Shown here piece after piece: positions 18,854 through 27,840 of a stretch of DNA of 64,000 bases. A program made the position numbers and the translations under genes. Source of the stretch: CAVYGM01 sp963768025 (lineage in GTDB: Bacteria > Bacteroidota > Bacteroidia > Cytophagales > Spirosomataceae); assembly GCA_963768025.1 (NCBI GenBank), contig CAVYGM010000006.1, forward strand, positions 62,001 through 126,000, read 5' to 3'. Positions within the stretch are counted from its first letter, which is position 1; each line of letters opens with the position of its first letter. The notes beneath the pieces are model-generated. The model saw only the letters and a program-made list of their open reading frames with translations. It searched no databases and was not told where the DNA came from.

Positions 18854-21800
18854 TTAGAAGCGTGCGTTGATACCAAACGTGTAGATCGTGGTAGCAGGCG
18901 ATAGATCGGAGCTGATACCCCGGTTTTGGTTACTAGGCCCGTTGTCCAATTCTACCTCAGGGTCGATACCTTTGTACTTCGTACGGTACTCAGAGAGTAT
19001 GAAAGGCTGCTGAATACTTGTGTAAAGACGCAGGCTGGTCATACCCAGTTTTGCTGCCCAGCTCGAAGGAACGTTGTAGCCAAAGTTGATATTGCGCACC
19101 TTGATGAAGGAACCATCGAAGTACAGGGCTGACGACTGGTACCGAGGGAATTCCTGGTTCACATTGGGGCGGGGAAATTCGTTCGTTGGGTTGTCAGGAG
19201 TCCAGTAGTCCACATCCAGGTTATTGTACCGACCAGCCAATTGATTTCTGTCATTGTGGAAGCTACTTACAATGAGTTGTCCGGCACGAGCATAGATGAA
19301 GAAAGATAGATCAAAGCCTTTGTACTCAAATCGATTGGTAATACCTGCCACAAAATTTGGAACTGCCGATCCCAGGATTTGACGATCGTCACCATTGATA
19401 ATTCCGTCATTGTTCAAGTCCTGAACCTTAATTTCCCCTACTTTGCTTTGATAACGAGTGGCTTCATCCACTTCGTTACTTTGCCAGATACCAAGTTTCT
19501 TATAGTCAAAAATCACAGATAGTGGCTGACCGATGAATCGGCCGGCAGCTACGTCATCCACTTTACCATTGGCCAATTCAAGGATCTCTTCACGGTTGCG
19601 GGTAAACATCAGGTCAGTGTTCCAACGGAAACCGCCTTTGTCAATATTTACCGTAGAAAGTGAAAGTTCTAAACCTGTATTTTGGGTCTTCCCGATGTTG
19701 GTGGTAAATCCGCCAAAACCAGTTGAGTTAGGCAGCGGCTGAGGGGCGAGCAGATCGGTGGTAGTGGTAACATAGTACTCGAATGCTCCCGAAATACGGC
19801 CATTGAAGAAACTGAAATCCAAACCGGCATTCGCCGTAGCGGATGACTCCCAGCGTAGATTGGGGTTTCCGATAGATCCTGGGCGATACCCAAAAGCAGC
19901 CGTGTTATCCCAAGCGTAAGAAGTACGAGAAAGTAAAGGTTGGGTTTGATAAGGGTCAATGGCCTGGTTACCCGTAGAACCGTAGCTCAAACGAAGCTTG
20001 GCCATATCCAACCACCGTACATTCTGCATGAACGATTCACTGGAAATGTTCCAGCCCAGGGCCACCGATGGGAAATAGCCGAACTTATTGTTGGCACCAA
20101 ATCGGGACGAACCGTCCGCCCGCATCGTGGCGGTAAGCAGGTACTTTTCTTTAAAGTCATAGTTGACCCGTGCCATGTAGGAAAGTAGCGCCCATTCACG
20201 AATGGTACTTCCTACACTGTTGATCATGCTGGCACTACCCAGGTTATAGAATTGCTGAGTTGCGGCAGGAATACCCGTTACGTTAATTCCTGAGTTCTCG
20301 TAGTTATCTTTCTGGTAAGACTGCAGAAGGGTCACATTCAGGTTATGGGTCTGATTGAACTGCTTGGAATAGGTAACGATATTCTCAACTGTATAGTTGA
20401 ACGAGAACTGGTTTCCGATACTACCAGATGCTGGTGCACCCCTGCGGGCATTGGTTTGGCTCCCGAAGAAACGGCCGTAACGGTCTATACTGAAGTCCGG
20501 GCCGAAGTTAAACCGGTATTTCAAGCCTTCAAGTATAGTCCATTCTCCGTAGATACTGTTAAAAATCCGGTAGTTCTTACGCTCATCGAGGATGGCACCC
20601 GGCACGATTTCGGAGTAAGGGTTGGTACGCAGACCATCCTGGGTGGGAAGAAAGATTATATTTCCTTCATCATCAAAAGGCTTACCCAGAGGGTTTTCCT
20701 GCAGGGCACCTCCCAGCGGGTTGAAGTTTTCCCCGTTCCGCACGCCGTGTACTGCCAAAGTAGAAGTACCCACCCTTAATTTATCATTGATTTTATGATC
20801 CAGGTTTACCCGGAACGTGTAGCGGGTAAAGTCCTGATTCTTAACTACTCCTTTGTCTTTAAAAAAGTTACCGGAAATGTTGAATTGAGTTTTTTCAGTA
20901 CCTCCCGATACGGCAATTTGATGGCTCTGAATCGAACCAGTACGGAGCAGGGCCGATGGGTAATCGGTACTACGACCCAACTTGATAGATTCCAATTCCA
21001 CAGGCTCAAAAAGTGCTTCATCCGTAGTATAATTGCCAACGGCCCGGCGTGACTCCCGCTTGAATTCAGCGAATTCCGGACCGTTCATTACATCGATTCG
21101 GCCCAATTCCTGGTTCACACCGCCGTACGTGTCGATACTCACGGTTGTTTTGCCAGGAGTACCCCGCTTGGTGGTAATAATGACAACCCCGTTTGCGCCT
21201 CTGGAACCATAAATAGCGGTAGAGGAAGCATCTTTCAAAACCTCCATAGAAGCTATATCATTGGGGTTGATGTCGTCAATTCCACCAGCCAGGGGAATAC
21301 CATCCACCACAAAGAGGGGGTCATTGGACGCGTTAAACGAACGACGACCCCGGATACGGATTTGAGGAGCCGAACCGGGCTTGCTACCTGCCTGGTTAAC
21401 GTCTACCCCAGCAGCACGACCCTGCAACGCCTGACGAGCGTTGGTTACGGGCAATTCACTAATTTCCTTTGAGCTAACCGAAGAAATAGCTCCGGTCAAT
21501 TGGCTTTTTTTCTGGGTACCGTACCCTACTACCACTACTTCATTCAGGGTTTTCAGGTCAACGACCATGGAAACGTCTACTGTACTACGATTTCCTATGG
21601 CTACTTCCTGGGTCACGAAACCCACGGCCGAGAACACAAGGGTAGGATTTTCTCCCGTCACTGATAATCGGTACTTTCCGTCCTGATCGGTAGTGGTACC
21701 TACCGTAGAATTCTTCAACACTACGGTAACGCCTGGCAGGGTGGAGTTATCCTCCCCGGAAATGATCACGCCAGTCACCGCCTTCTCTTGCGCAAAGGCT

Positions 21801-21913
21801 AACAGGGGAAGCATCCCCAGCAGCCATAGTGCCAAGAAAGGTACTAATCGGGACACACCTAGGCCCTTCCTGGCCTGAATGATCCCATCCTCTTTTGTAA
21901 ACATTTTTCTCAT
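18854..21913 (-). CDS. SusC/RagA-family TonB-dependent outer-membrane transporter
   Basis: This 1019-residue protein has a signal peptide (to about residue 42) and a carboxypeptidase-like N-terminal extension (KAVTGVIISGEDNSTLPGVT). A TonB-box-like segment, TLNEVVVVGYGTQ, comes next. The plug domain has 'VTNARQALQGRAAGVDVNQ' and 'DGIPLAGGIDDINPNDIASM', and a 22-strand barrel ends 'TTIYTFGINARF'. The carboxypeptidase-like domain and TonB box are the usual SusC layout. The gene is intact and clean over 3 kb, in contrast to the frameshifted genes nearby. It imports oligosaccharides with SusD; the exact glycan is unknown. A short FecR-like gene lies 57 bp upstream. Confidence 0.96.
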   Translation of the reverse strand: MRKMFTKEDGIIQARKGLGVSRLVPFLALWLLGMLPLLAFAQEKAVTGVIISGEDNSTLPGVTVVLKNSTVGTTTDQDGKYRLSVTGENPTLVFSAVGFVTQEVAIGNRSTVDVSMVVDLKTLNEVVVVGYGTQKKSQLTGAISSVSSKEISELPVTNARQALQGRAAGVDVNQAGSKPGSAPQIRIRGRRSFNASNDPLFVVDGIPLAGGIDDINPNDIASMEVLKDASSTAIYGSRGANGVVIITTKRGTPGKTTVSIDTYGGVNQELGRIDVMNGPEFAEFKRESRRAVGNYTTDEALFEPVELESIKLGRSTDYPSALLRTGSIQSHQIAVSGGTEKTQFNISGNFFKDKGVVKNQDFTRYTFRVNLDHKINDKLRVGTSTLAVHGVRNGENFNPLGGALQENPLGKPFDDEGNIIFLPTQDGLRTNPYSEIVPGAILDERKNYRIFNSIYGEWTILEGLKYRFNFGPDFSIDRYGRFFGSQTNARRGAPASGSIGNQFSFNYTVENIVTYSKQFNQTHNLNVTLLQSYQKDNYENSGINVTGIPAATQQFYNLGSASMINSVGSTIREWALLSYMARVNYDFKEKYLLTATMRADGSSRFGANNKFGYFPSVALGWNISSESFMQNVRWLDMAKLRLSYGSTGNQAIDPYQTQPLLSRTSYAWDNTAAFGYRPGSIGNPNLRWESSATANAGLDFSFFNGRISGAFEYYVTTTTDLLAPQPLPNSTGFGGFTTNIGKTQNTGLELSLSTVNIDKGGFRWNTDLMFTRNREEILELANGKVDDVAAGRFIGQPLSVIFDYKKLGIWQSNEVDEATRYQSKVGEIKVQDLNNDGIINGDDRQILGSAVPNFVAGITNRFEYKGFDLSFFIYARAGQLIVSSFHNDRNQLAGRYNNLDVDYWTPDNPTNEFPRPNVNQEFPRYQSSALYFDGSFIKVRNINFGYNVPSSWAAKLGMTSLRLYTSIQQPFILSEYRTKYKGIDPEVELDNGPSNQNRGISSDLSPATTIYTFGINARF

Positions 21914-21917
21914 TTGG

Positions 21918-21943
21918 TAATTGATTGGTTTAATTGATTGGTT
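21918..21943. repeat. Two tandem 13-bp repeats upstream of susC
   Basis: The unit TAATTGATTGGTT occurs at 21918-21930 and again at 21931-21943, followed by a partial third copy (TAGTTG). It lies in the susC leader, between the FecR-like stop and the susC start at 21913. It could be a protein-binding site or a leader element. Confidence 0.6.
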
Positions 21944-21970
21944 TAGTTGTTTGTTCTTAAAAACTTGGGT

Positions 21971-22453
21971 TTACTTTAACTTGACTATACTACTTTTCTT
22001 GGTACTATCCTGGTTGTGTATCACCCGCGTGGTGTCCGACTTAGCCATCACGGTTTGAGGGCGAGGAAAAGCTTCGGGCTCCCAAAAAAACCAGAGCATC
22101 ACCAGCAAAACGGTGGCGACGATGCCGGCGCTCCACCTAAGGAAATACCAATTGGCAGCAATTGCTTTCACCGACGGATCCAGATACTCTATCTCGGGCA
22201 AGGTCTCAATCGAACTCCTGATCCTGTCCCACAAGCTACCTGCCTCGTTTGGAGGCAACGAATCCACTTCCCAGCCCGACGCTACATCCACCAGTTCTCT
22301 TGCCGACTCCACGGTACCAACCATCATCGGGTTTTGCTCGATCCAATTCTCCCAGAACCTCTGTATCGGGGGATCGTCGGGATTACGAACCCACCTAATA
22401 AACAGGCGTTCCATCGCTAACTCTTCGGCTGTATATTCCGAGTAGGGCTTCAT
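21971..22453 (-). CDS. Short FecR-like membrane anti-sigma-type protein lacking the FecR domain
   Basis: This 160-residue protein begins MKPYSEYTAEELAMERLFIR and contains 'QRFWENWIEQNP', similar to the cytoplasmic N-terminal domain of FecR-type anti-sigma factors. A single transmembrane helix follows (residues 104-124, 'RWSAGIVATVLLVMLWFFW'), then only about 35 periplasmic residues. The usual beta-sandwich FecR domain and STN-contact region are absent, and no FecI-type sigma gene is adjacent. It directly precedes susC, the position normally held by FecR. It could be a minimal anti-sigma factor, or a truncated one. It is read without frame breaks. Confidence 0.6.
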   Translation of the reverse strand: MKPYSEYTAEELAMERLFIRWVRNPDDPPIQRFWENWIEQNPMMVGTVESARELVDVASGWEVDSLPPNEAGSLWDRIRSSIETLPEIEYLDPSVKAIAANWYFLRWSAGIVATVLLVMLWFFWEPEAFPRPQTVMAKSDTTRVIHNQDSTKKSSIVKLK

Positions 22454-23000
22454 CGGTAGGTACTCTGGTGATTGATTGATATGGTGTTAGTGGAATCACT
22501 GTCAATCCTACCGATGGGTTGATTATCGGACGGATCGATTTGGATTTTACCCCTACAACTATTTTACAAATTATTCGTAGAATCGTTTAATAAAAGTGGA
22601 GACGGGGATGCTTCTACTCTCCACTTTCCTTTCTGAAAATAACCTATGAATCAAGGGCGCAGTAAGTTTATTATTAGTTTTCGGCCTCACATTTTTGGTA
22701 TTTGTTTTACAGAATAAGCAAAAAAAAGGTTTGTTTACTCTCAAAATTGCCTAAACTTCCTCGAGTGTAGGGAAAATAAACGGTCCGACCCGGAGTAAAA
22801 TTTTGTCAATTTTATTCCGGGTCGGACCGTTTATTTGGTAAAAACACTACTCAACCAAGGCCAAATCGCCCATAATCGGACAAATTACCAAATTATATTT
22901 GGATCGATTTCATTTTGCCGCCTAGCCTGCCCCCTACCTAATTTGAGTAAACGGTAAGGCCGATGATTCCTTCCGGTCGTCTGGTATACCCCAGGAAGTA
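22454..23000. other. Intergenic region, AT-rich, with a long hairpin
   Basis: This 547-bp spacer lies between yccF (minus, ending at 23001) and the FecR-like gene (minus, starting at 22453). It holds the 29-bp hairpin at 22774-22836. The rest is AT-rich, and no gene is visible. It must contain the promoter of the FecR-like/susCD operon, but I cannot place a clear -7 box. Confidence 0.5.
22774..22836. terminator. 29-bp hairpin with five-base loop (bidirectional terminator candidate)
   Basis: 22774-22802 pairs with 22808-22836 over 29 positions, with a single G-T type mismatch and a TTGTC loop. The core is GGTCCGACCCGGA, and both ends are A/T-rich (AAATAAA and TTTATTT). The stem is unusually long. 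It lies about 165 bp downstream of yccF on the minus strand and could end yccF transcription. Confidence 0.7.
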
Positions 23001-23369
23001 TCAGATTATTTCTTTCCCAAATGGAGTAAAGGAAAGGCTCATGAGCTTAAAATGTTGTCGGGCGAAGGGCAGCCCTATGATGGTGATGGCTAAAAGGACA
23101 CCGAAAACCAGGTGGGTGAGTGCTATCCAGATCCCCCCTACCAGGATCCAGATAATATTGAATAAAGTAGAAAGGCACCCGGAGCTGTCGGGGACTTCCC
23201 GAACCTCGCGTCCGAATGGCATGAGGCTCATCATCCCGATTTTGAAACACTGCATTCCAAACGGAATGCCAATGATGGTGATACACAGGATGAGGCCTGC
23301 TACCATGTATTCAATAAAGATAATCAGGCCACCGAAGATCAGCCAAATGATGTTTCCTACAAGATTCAT
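23001..23369 (-). CDS. YccF-domain small inner-membrane protein
   Basis: This 122-residue protein has two copies of the YccF-type hairpin: 'IIWLIFGGLIIFIEYMVAGL' with 'ITIIGIPFGMQCFKIGMMSL', and 'NIIWILVGGIWIALTHLVFG' with 'ITIIGLPFARQHFKLMSLSF'. Each copy ends in a 'PFG' turn. This internal duplication and the length are standard for the family, whose function is unknown. It stands alone on the minus strand and is intact. Confidence 0.9.
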   Translation of the reverse strand: MNLVGNIIWLIFGGLIIFIEYMVAGLILCITIIGIPFGMQCFKIGMMSLMPFGREVREVPDSSGCLSTLFNIIWILVGGIWIALTHLVFGVLLAITIIGLPFARQHFKLMSLSFTPFGKEII

Positions 23370-23590
23370 GCTACGAGAAATAAGGTATATTAGTTAGCTA
23401 ATAGGACTCAATATTGCCAAAATTTCAAACAATCCAAAGTTTAGCAGGCCAAATCATATCCTTCGACAATTATGAATCACGCAAGATAGGGTGAGACTCT
23501 AAATTTCCTGTGGGTATAGTTTTTGTAGCAAGCAGAAGGAGAAACTTATCACCTACCTCCGGCGCAACACCCGGACAAAACCAACGTGCC

Positions 23591-23836
23591 ATGATACAGA
23601 ACGTCCATCCAGGGCCAGGAATAACGCCACCAGACAGTCCGCCCGAAAACCCCGTCTTGCCTAACTATCCCGAAGCTCCCGAGCCAATTGCTCCCGAGGA
23701 AAATCCGCCCCTAGCGCCAGAACCAGAAACGCCGCCTTTTGATCCCGCTCCCGAGCGGAGTCCGATTGATCCGGGTATTCCCGAAATTAATCCTGATCCG
23801 TTGCCCGGACAGGAGCCCATTGAACCCATGAAGTAG
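23591..23836 (+). CDS. Small proline- and glutamate-rich protein of unknown function
   Basis: I do not recognise this roughly 81-residue protein. Its sequence is dominated by repeated P, E and acidic/hydrophobic tri- and tetrapeptides (such as PEAPEPIAPEENPP). It has no transmembrane segment and looks disordered. The ATG at 23591 is chosen because the longer in-frame start (GTG at 23510) overlaps a TAGTTTTTG promoter-like stretch. A strong terminator directly follows the stop, which supports a real transcript. It could be a linker-like or surface protein; composition alone cannot say. Confidence 0.5.
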   Translation: MIQNVHPGPGITPPDSPPENPVLPNYPEAPEPIAPEENPPLAPEPETPPFDPAPERSPIDPGIPEINPDPLPGQEPIEPMK

Positions 23837-23841
23837 CCCTA

Positions 23842-23886
23842 AAAAGCGAGCCGGAACGTCAAATTTTCTGGCTCGCTTTTGTTTTT
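23842..23886 (+). terminator. Terminator after the proline-rich gene
   Basis: The 11-bp stem AAAAGCGAGCC (23842-23852) pairs with GGCTCGCTTTT (23870-23880), and the T-rich GTTTTT follows. It starts 5 bp after the stop codon and separates this gene from the fusion gene at 23967. Confidence 0.85.
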
Positions 23887-23966
23887 ACCCCGCACGAATT
23901 CTCCCGCAGGCAGGTGGGTAAAAACACTGTTTCGTTTTCTTTTTTGGGAAAATAAAACAGTTCCTC

Positions 23967-26900
23967 ATGCGTATCCTCCCCATCCTATTCGCACTTCTGC
24001 TTTTGCCCTTTGGGTATATCACTCGATTTTTATATGATCCGCATATTCCTGGTGCACCTGTTGCGCCTACGAATCTGGCGGTGCGGCATAACGAAGAAGC
24101 CGGTACGATAGAGGTATATCGGAACGGGGAAAACAAACCCATCCTAACCCAGGTAGCCAAACCCGATTTCCGTCCCTACCTCCACCCCATCGTGGCCCCG
24201 GATGGCAAGGGTCTCCTGACCGAGTACAGCCCCGGCCACCACCTGCATCAGACGGGGATCTACTGGGGCTTTACCAGGGTGAATGGCCGCGATTATTTCC
24301 ACCATCCCGGTGATAACTACTGGCGAAAAAAATCGGCCTCGGTGCTGGTGGCTACTGGGGAGACGGTGCAGTGGCAAACGGTGTATGACCTCCTCGACTC
24401 TACGGGTACCGCCGTGCTCACCGAAACCCAGAACTGGACCATGCGCGAGAACGAAGGCAAGTACTTCCTGGATCTGGAATGGAACGGAGAAGCCCAAACC
24501 GACGTCACGATTGGGAAGTACGACTACGGCGGGCTGTTCGTGCGGATGCCCTGGAAGCAGGGAATGAAGGGGGAGGTTCTCAACGCCGCCCGGCAGCGTA
24601 ACGAAAAAGCCGAAGGGCAACGCGCCATGTGGACCGACGTGGGAATGCAGGTAGCCGGCCGGGACAACCTGGTGCACATTGCGGTATTTGAGCATCCTTC
24701 TAATAAAGGCTATCCCAATTACTGGCGGGTGGATGGTCAGTTGGGCATTGGTCCTGCCAAGGCCCGACTTGCCGATTGGACCATCAAGAAAGGCCTGACC
24801 GAAACCATCAAGTACCAACTCTACGTCTATACTGGCGAATTAAACGACCTGGAACTGAACAAGGCTTTCGGGGAGTACTCGGGTAATACCGGCATGTACA
24901 ACACCGCTGCCCTCTGGGATATTGCCCGCAAAGAAGGCCGCGATGCCAGGTTCCTGACCGCGGACGAAGCCGTGGCTGCCATGACCATCAAGGACGGCTA
25001 TCAGGTAAATGCCTGGGCGGCCGAGCCCATGGTGACCCAACCCATGGCCTTTTGCTGGGACGACCGGGGTCGGCTGTGGGTAGCCGAAAACCGCGACTAC
25101 GAAAACCGGGGTAAGGGTTTTTCCAACTCAGGCGATAGCCGTATTGTGATTCTGGAAGACACCGACCACGATGGCAAAGCCGATACGCCGCAAGGTATTT
25201 ATGGAAGGCATTGCATTTCCCGCCGCATTGGCGGTGGGCTTTGATGGAGTGTTTATGGGTGCTCCGCCCAATCTGCTTTTTGTGCCCGATCAGGAACGGC
25301 GACGACAAAGCCGACGATGGAGGACATCGAAGTACGCCTGACGGGCTGGGGCATCCGCGACCGCCACGAAACACTCAACAGCTTTCACTGGGGACCCGAC
25401 GGCTGGCTATACGGTACTCAGGGTTTTGCCACCCCCTCCAAAGTCCGCAAACCGATTGGAAAGGGAAAGATTTACAGGCACAACGATCCCTTTCCCGAGA
25501 GACATTGCTGGAAGGCGAAGGAACCGATATTAACGGAGGGTGTATGGCGATACCATCCTACGAAGCAGAAATTTGAAGTAGTGGCCCACGGATTCAGTAA
25601 TCCCTGGGGCATTGACTACGACGCCAAGGGGCAACTCTTCATCACGGCCTGCGTAATCCCGCACCTGTGGCATGTGATTCCGGGCGGGATTTACCATCGG
25701 CAGGGCGGGCAGCATTTCAATCCCTACGTGTATAACGACATCAAAACCATCGCCGACCACAGCCACCGGTCGGCCCATGGCGGGGCGCGCATTTACCAGT
25801 CGGATGCCTTTCCGGAAGATGCAAAAAGGGCGGATGTTTATGGCCAATATCCACGAGCACGGGGTACTGTCGGACATGCTCATGCCCAAAGGTTCGGGCT
25901 TCTCGGCGCAGCACGGCGATGATTTCCTGATGGCCAATAATGCGCAGTGGGTAGGGTTCAGCATGGAAATTGGGCCTGAGGGTGGGCTTTATGTGCTCGA
26001 CTGGCACGATGCCGATATTTGCGGCTCGGATGTGCTGAACAAAGAGACCGGCCGGATTTTCCGGATTATGCCGAAGCAGTCCCTGGCCAAAAACTGGGCA
26101 GGGCGCTACGCGGATTTGTCCAAGATGACCGACCAGACCTGGTGGCGCTGCAAACCAGCCCCAGCGAGTGGCACGCGCGGCGAGCGCGGGTAGTCCTGCA
26201 AAACCGGGCGTTCAAAAAGAAACTTTCTCCTACCACCATGACGGCGCTCCATTCCTTATTTAACCAAAAGGCCAACCCAGACTGGCGGTTACGCGCCATG
26301 TGGACACTGCAAATTACCGGAGGCTTCACCAAAACCGATTTGACCAAGAGCTTAACCGATACCGACCCGCACGTCCGGGCCTGGGCCATTCAGTTTTTGA
26401 CCGAAGATGGCCAACCCACGGCGGATGTGATCGTTTCCCTCACCGGAATGGCCAGAACAGACCCTTCCCCGGTTGTTAGGCTCTACCTTGCTTCCGCCCT
26501 GCAACGCCTCGATTATCCGTCTCGCTGGCAGGTGGCAGCCGGATTGGTAGCCCACGCCGACGACGCCACCGACCACAATATCCCTAAGATGATCTGGTAC
26601 GGACTGGAACCGATGGTAGCCGGAGAACCCGCCAAAGCCTTGAACCTTTCGGTGGTGAGCAAGATTCCCATGGTATCGCAGTTCCTGGCCCGCCGCCTGG
26701 TGGATGCCGATCTGACCGACAAGCTGGTAGCCACCCTGGGTACCACCCCTGCCAAGCAAAACTTATTGGAAGGTATGCGCGATGCCCTCGACGGCCGCTA
26801 TGATATGGTTCCCCCCGCGAACTGGAAGTCCGTTTATACCAAACTCCGAACCTCCCCGGGGCCCTCAGCTACTATTGCAGAAGAAATCAACCAGCACTTC

Positions 26901-27797
26901 GGCGACACCGAAGCCGCCAAAAAGCAATTGGCTACCCTCGAAGACCGTGCAGCATCCACTTTACTACGAGCCAGCGCCTTGCAAAACCTCAGCGTAAGGC
27001 AGCGTCCGGAATTGGTAAAAGAGCTCCCTGCTCTACTCAATGAACCAGAACTCCGCCAAGACGCCATCCGCGCCCTGGCCAGCTACGACAATGAAGCCTT
27101 GGGCAAATTGGTCTTGGAACGCTACCCTACTTTCACCCCCGCCGAAAAGGCCGAGGCTATTCAAACGCTGGCCTCCCGTCCCAGGTACGGGTGGCTGCTG
27201 ACCCAGGCGCTCGCCAAAGGTACCTTGCCCAAAAAAGACGTTCCCTCTTACGCAGCGCGGCAGCTACGCCGCGTGGTGGGTAGCGGCTTCGTGGAAGTGT
27301 GGGGTCCCATTGACCACGTGTCGTTTGACGAAAAAGCCTACACAAAGTACCGCGCCTTGCTTACTGAGAACACCGTGGCTACCGCTGACGTCCGCCACGG
27401 CAAGCAGGTATTCACCACCACCTGCGGCCCCTGTCATACCCTCTACGGCGAAGGCGGTACCATCGGCCCCGACATCACCGGTTCCAACCGGGCCAATCTG
27501 GATTACCTCCTCGGCAATATCCTCGACCCCAGCGGCGAAATACAGGATGATTATAAAATGGTTGTAATCACCACCCGCGACGGCCGTACCTACGTGGGCA
27601 ACGTCGCTAAGGAAACCGAACGTCAGCTAACCCTCCGCGTGGTGGGGCAGGATGCCGTGCCTATCAATAAATCCGATATTCAATCGCGGGAGGTAACGCC
27701 TGCCTCCATGATGCCCACGGGCTTGTTTGAATCCTTATCAGACAAGGAAGTTGTGAATTTGATAGGGTACTTACGGACGCGCGAGGCGGTGAAGTAG
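23967..27797 (+). CDS. Fusion: DUF6807 + dehydrogenase-like propeller + HEAT repeats + cytochrome c, about five frameshifts
   Basis: About 1276 residues after correction. An N-terminal signal segment leads to a DUF6807 domain to about residue 310 ('SPGHHLHQTGIYWGFTRVNG'). A PVC-type membrane-bound-dehydrogenase propeller follows (about 330-690; 'DDRGRLWVAENRDYENRGKG', 'ILEDTDHDGKAD', 'WGPDGWLYGTQGF', 'HGFSNPWGIDYDAKGQLF'). HEAT-like repeats then run to about 1100. A C-terminal cytochrome c has haem motif CGPCH near 1152 and 'GGTIGPDITGSNRANLDYLL'. Frame breaks lie near 25192, 25290, 25315, 25820 and 26130. It probably oxidises or binds sugars in the periplasm, but no reaction can be shown. 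Confidence 0.85.
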
Positions 27798-27840
27798 GGT
27801 TGGGAATTAGCTTTACGTGGATTCATTACTTTTTTGTGAA

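Noticed and set aside
24144..24818. Minus-strand frame of about 224 codons
   Set aside because: It is antisense to the DUF6807 domain of the fusion protein and has no motif.
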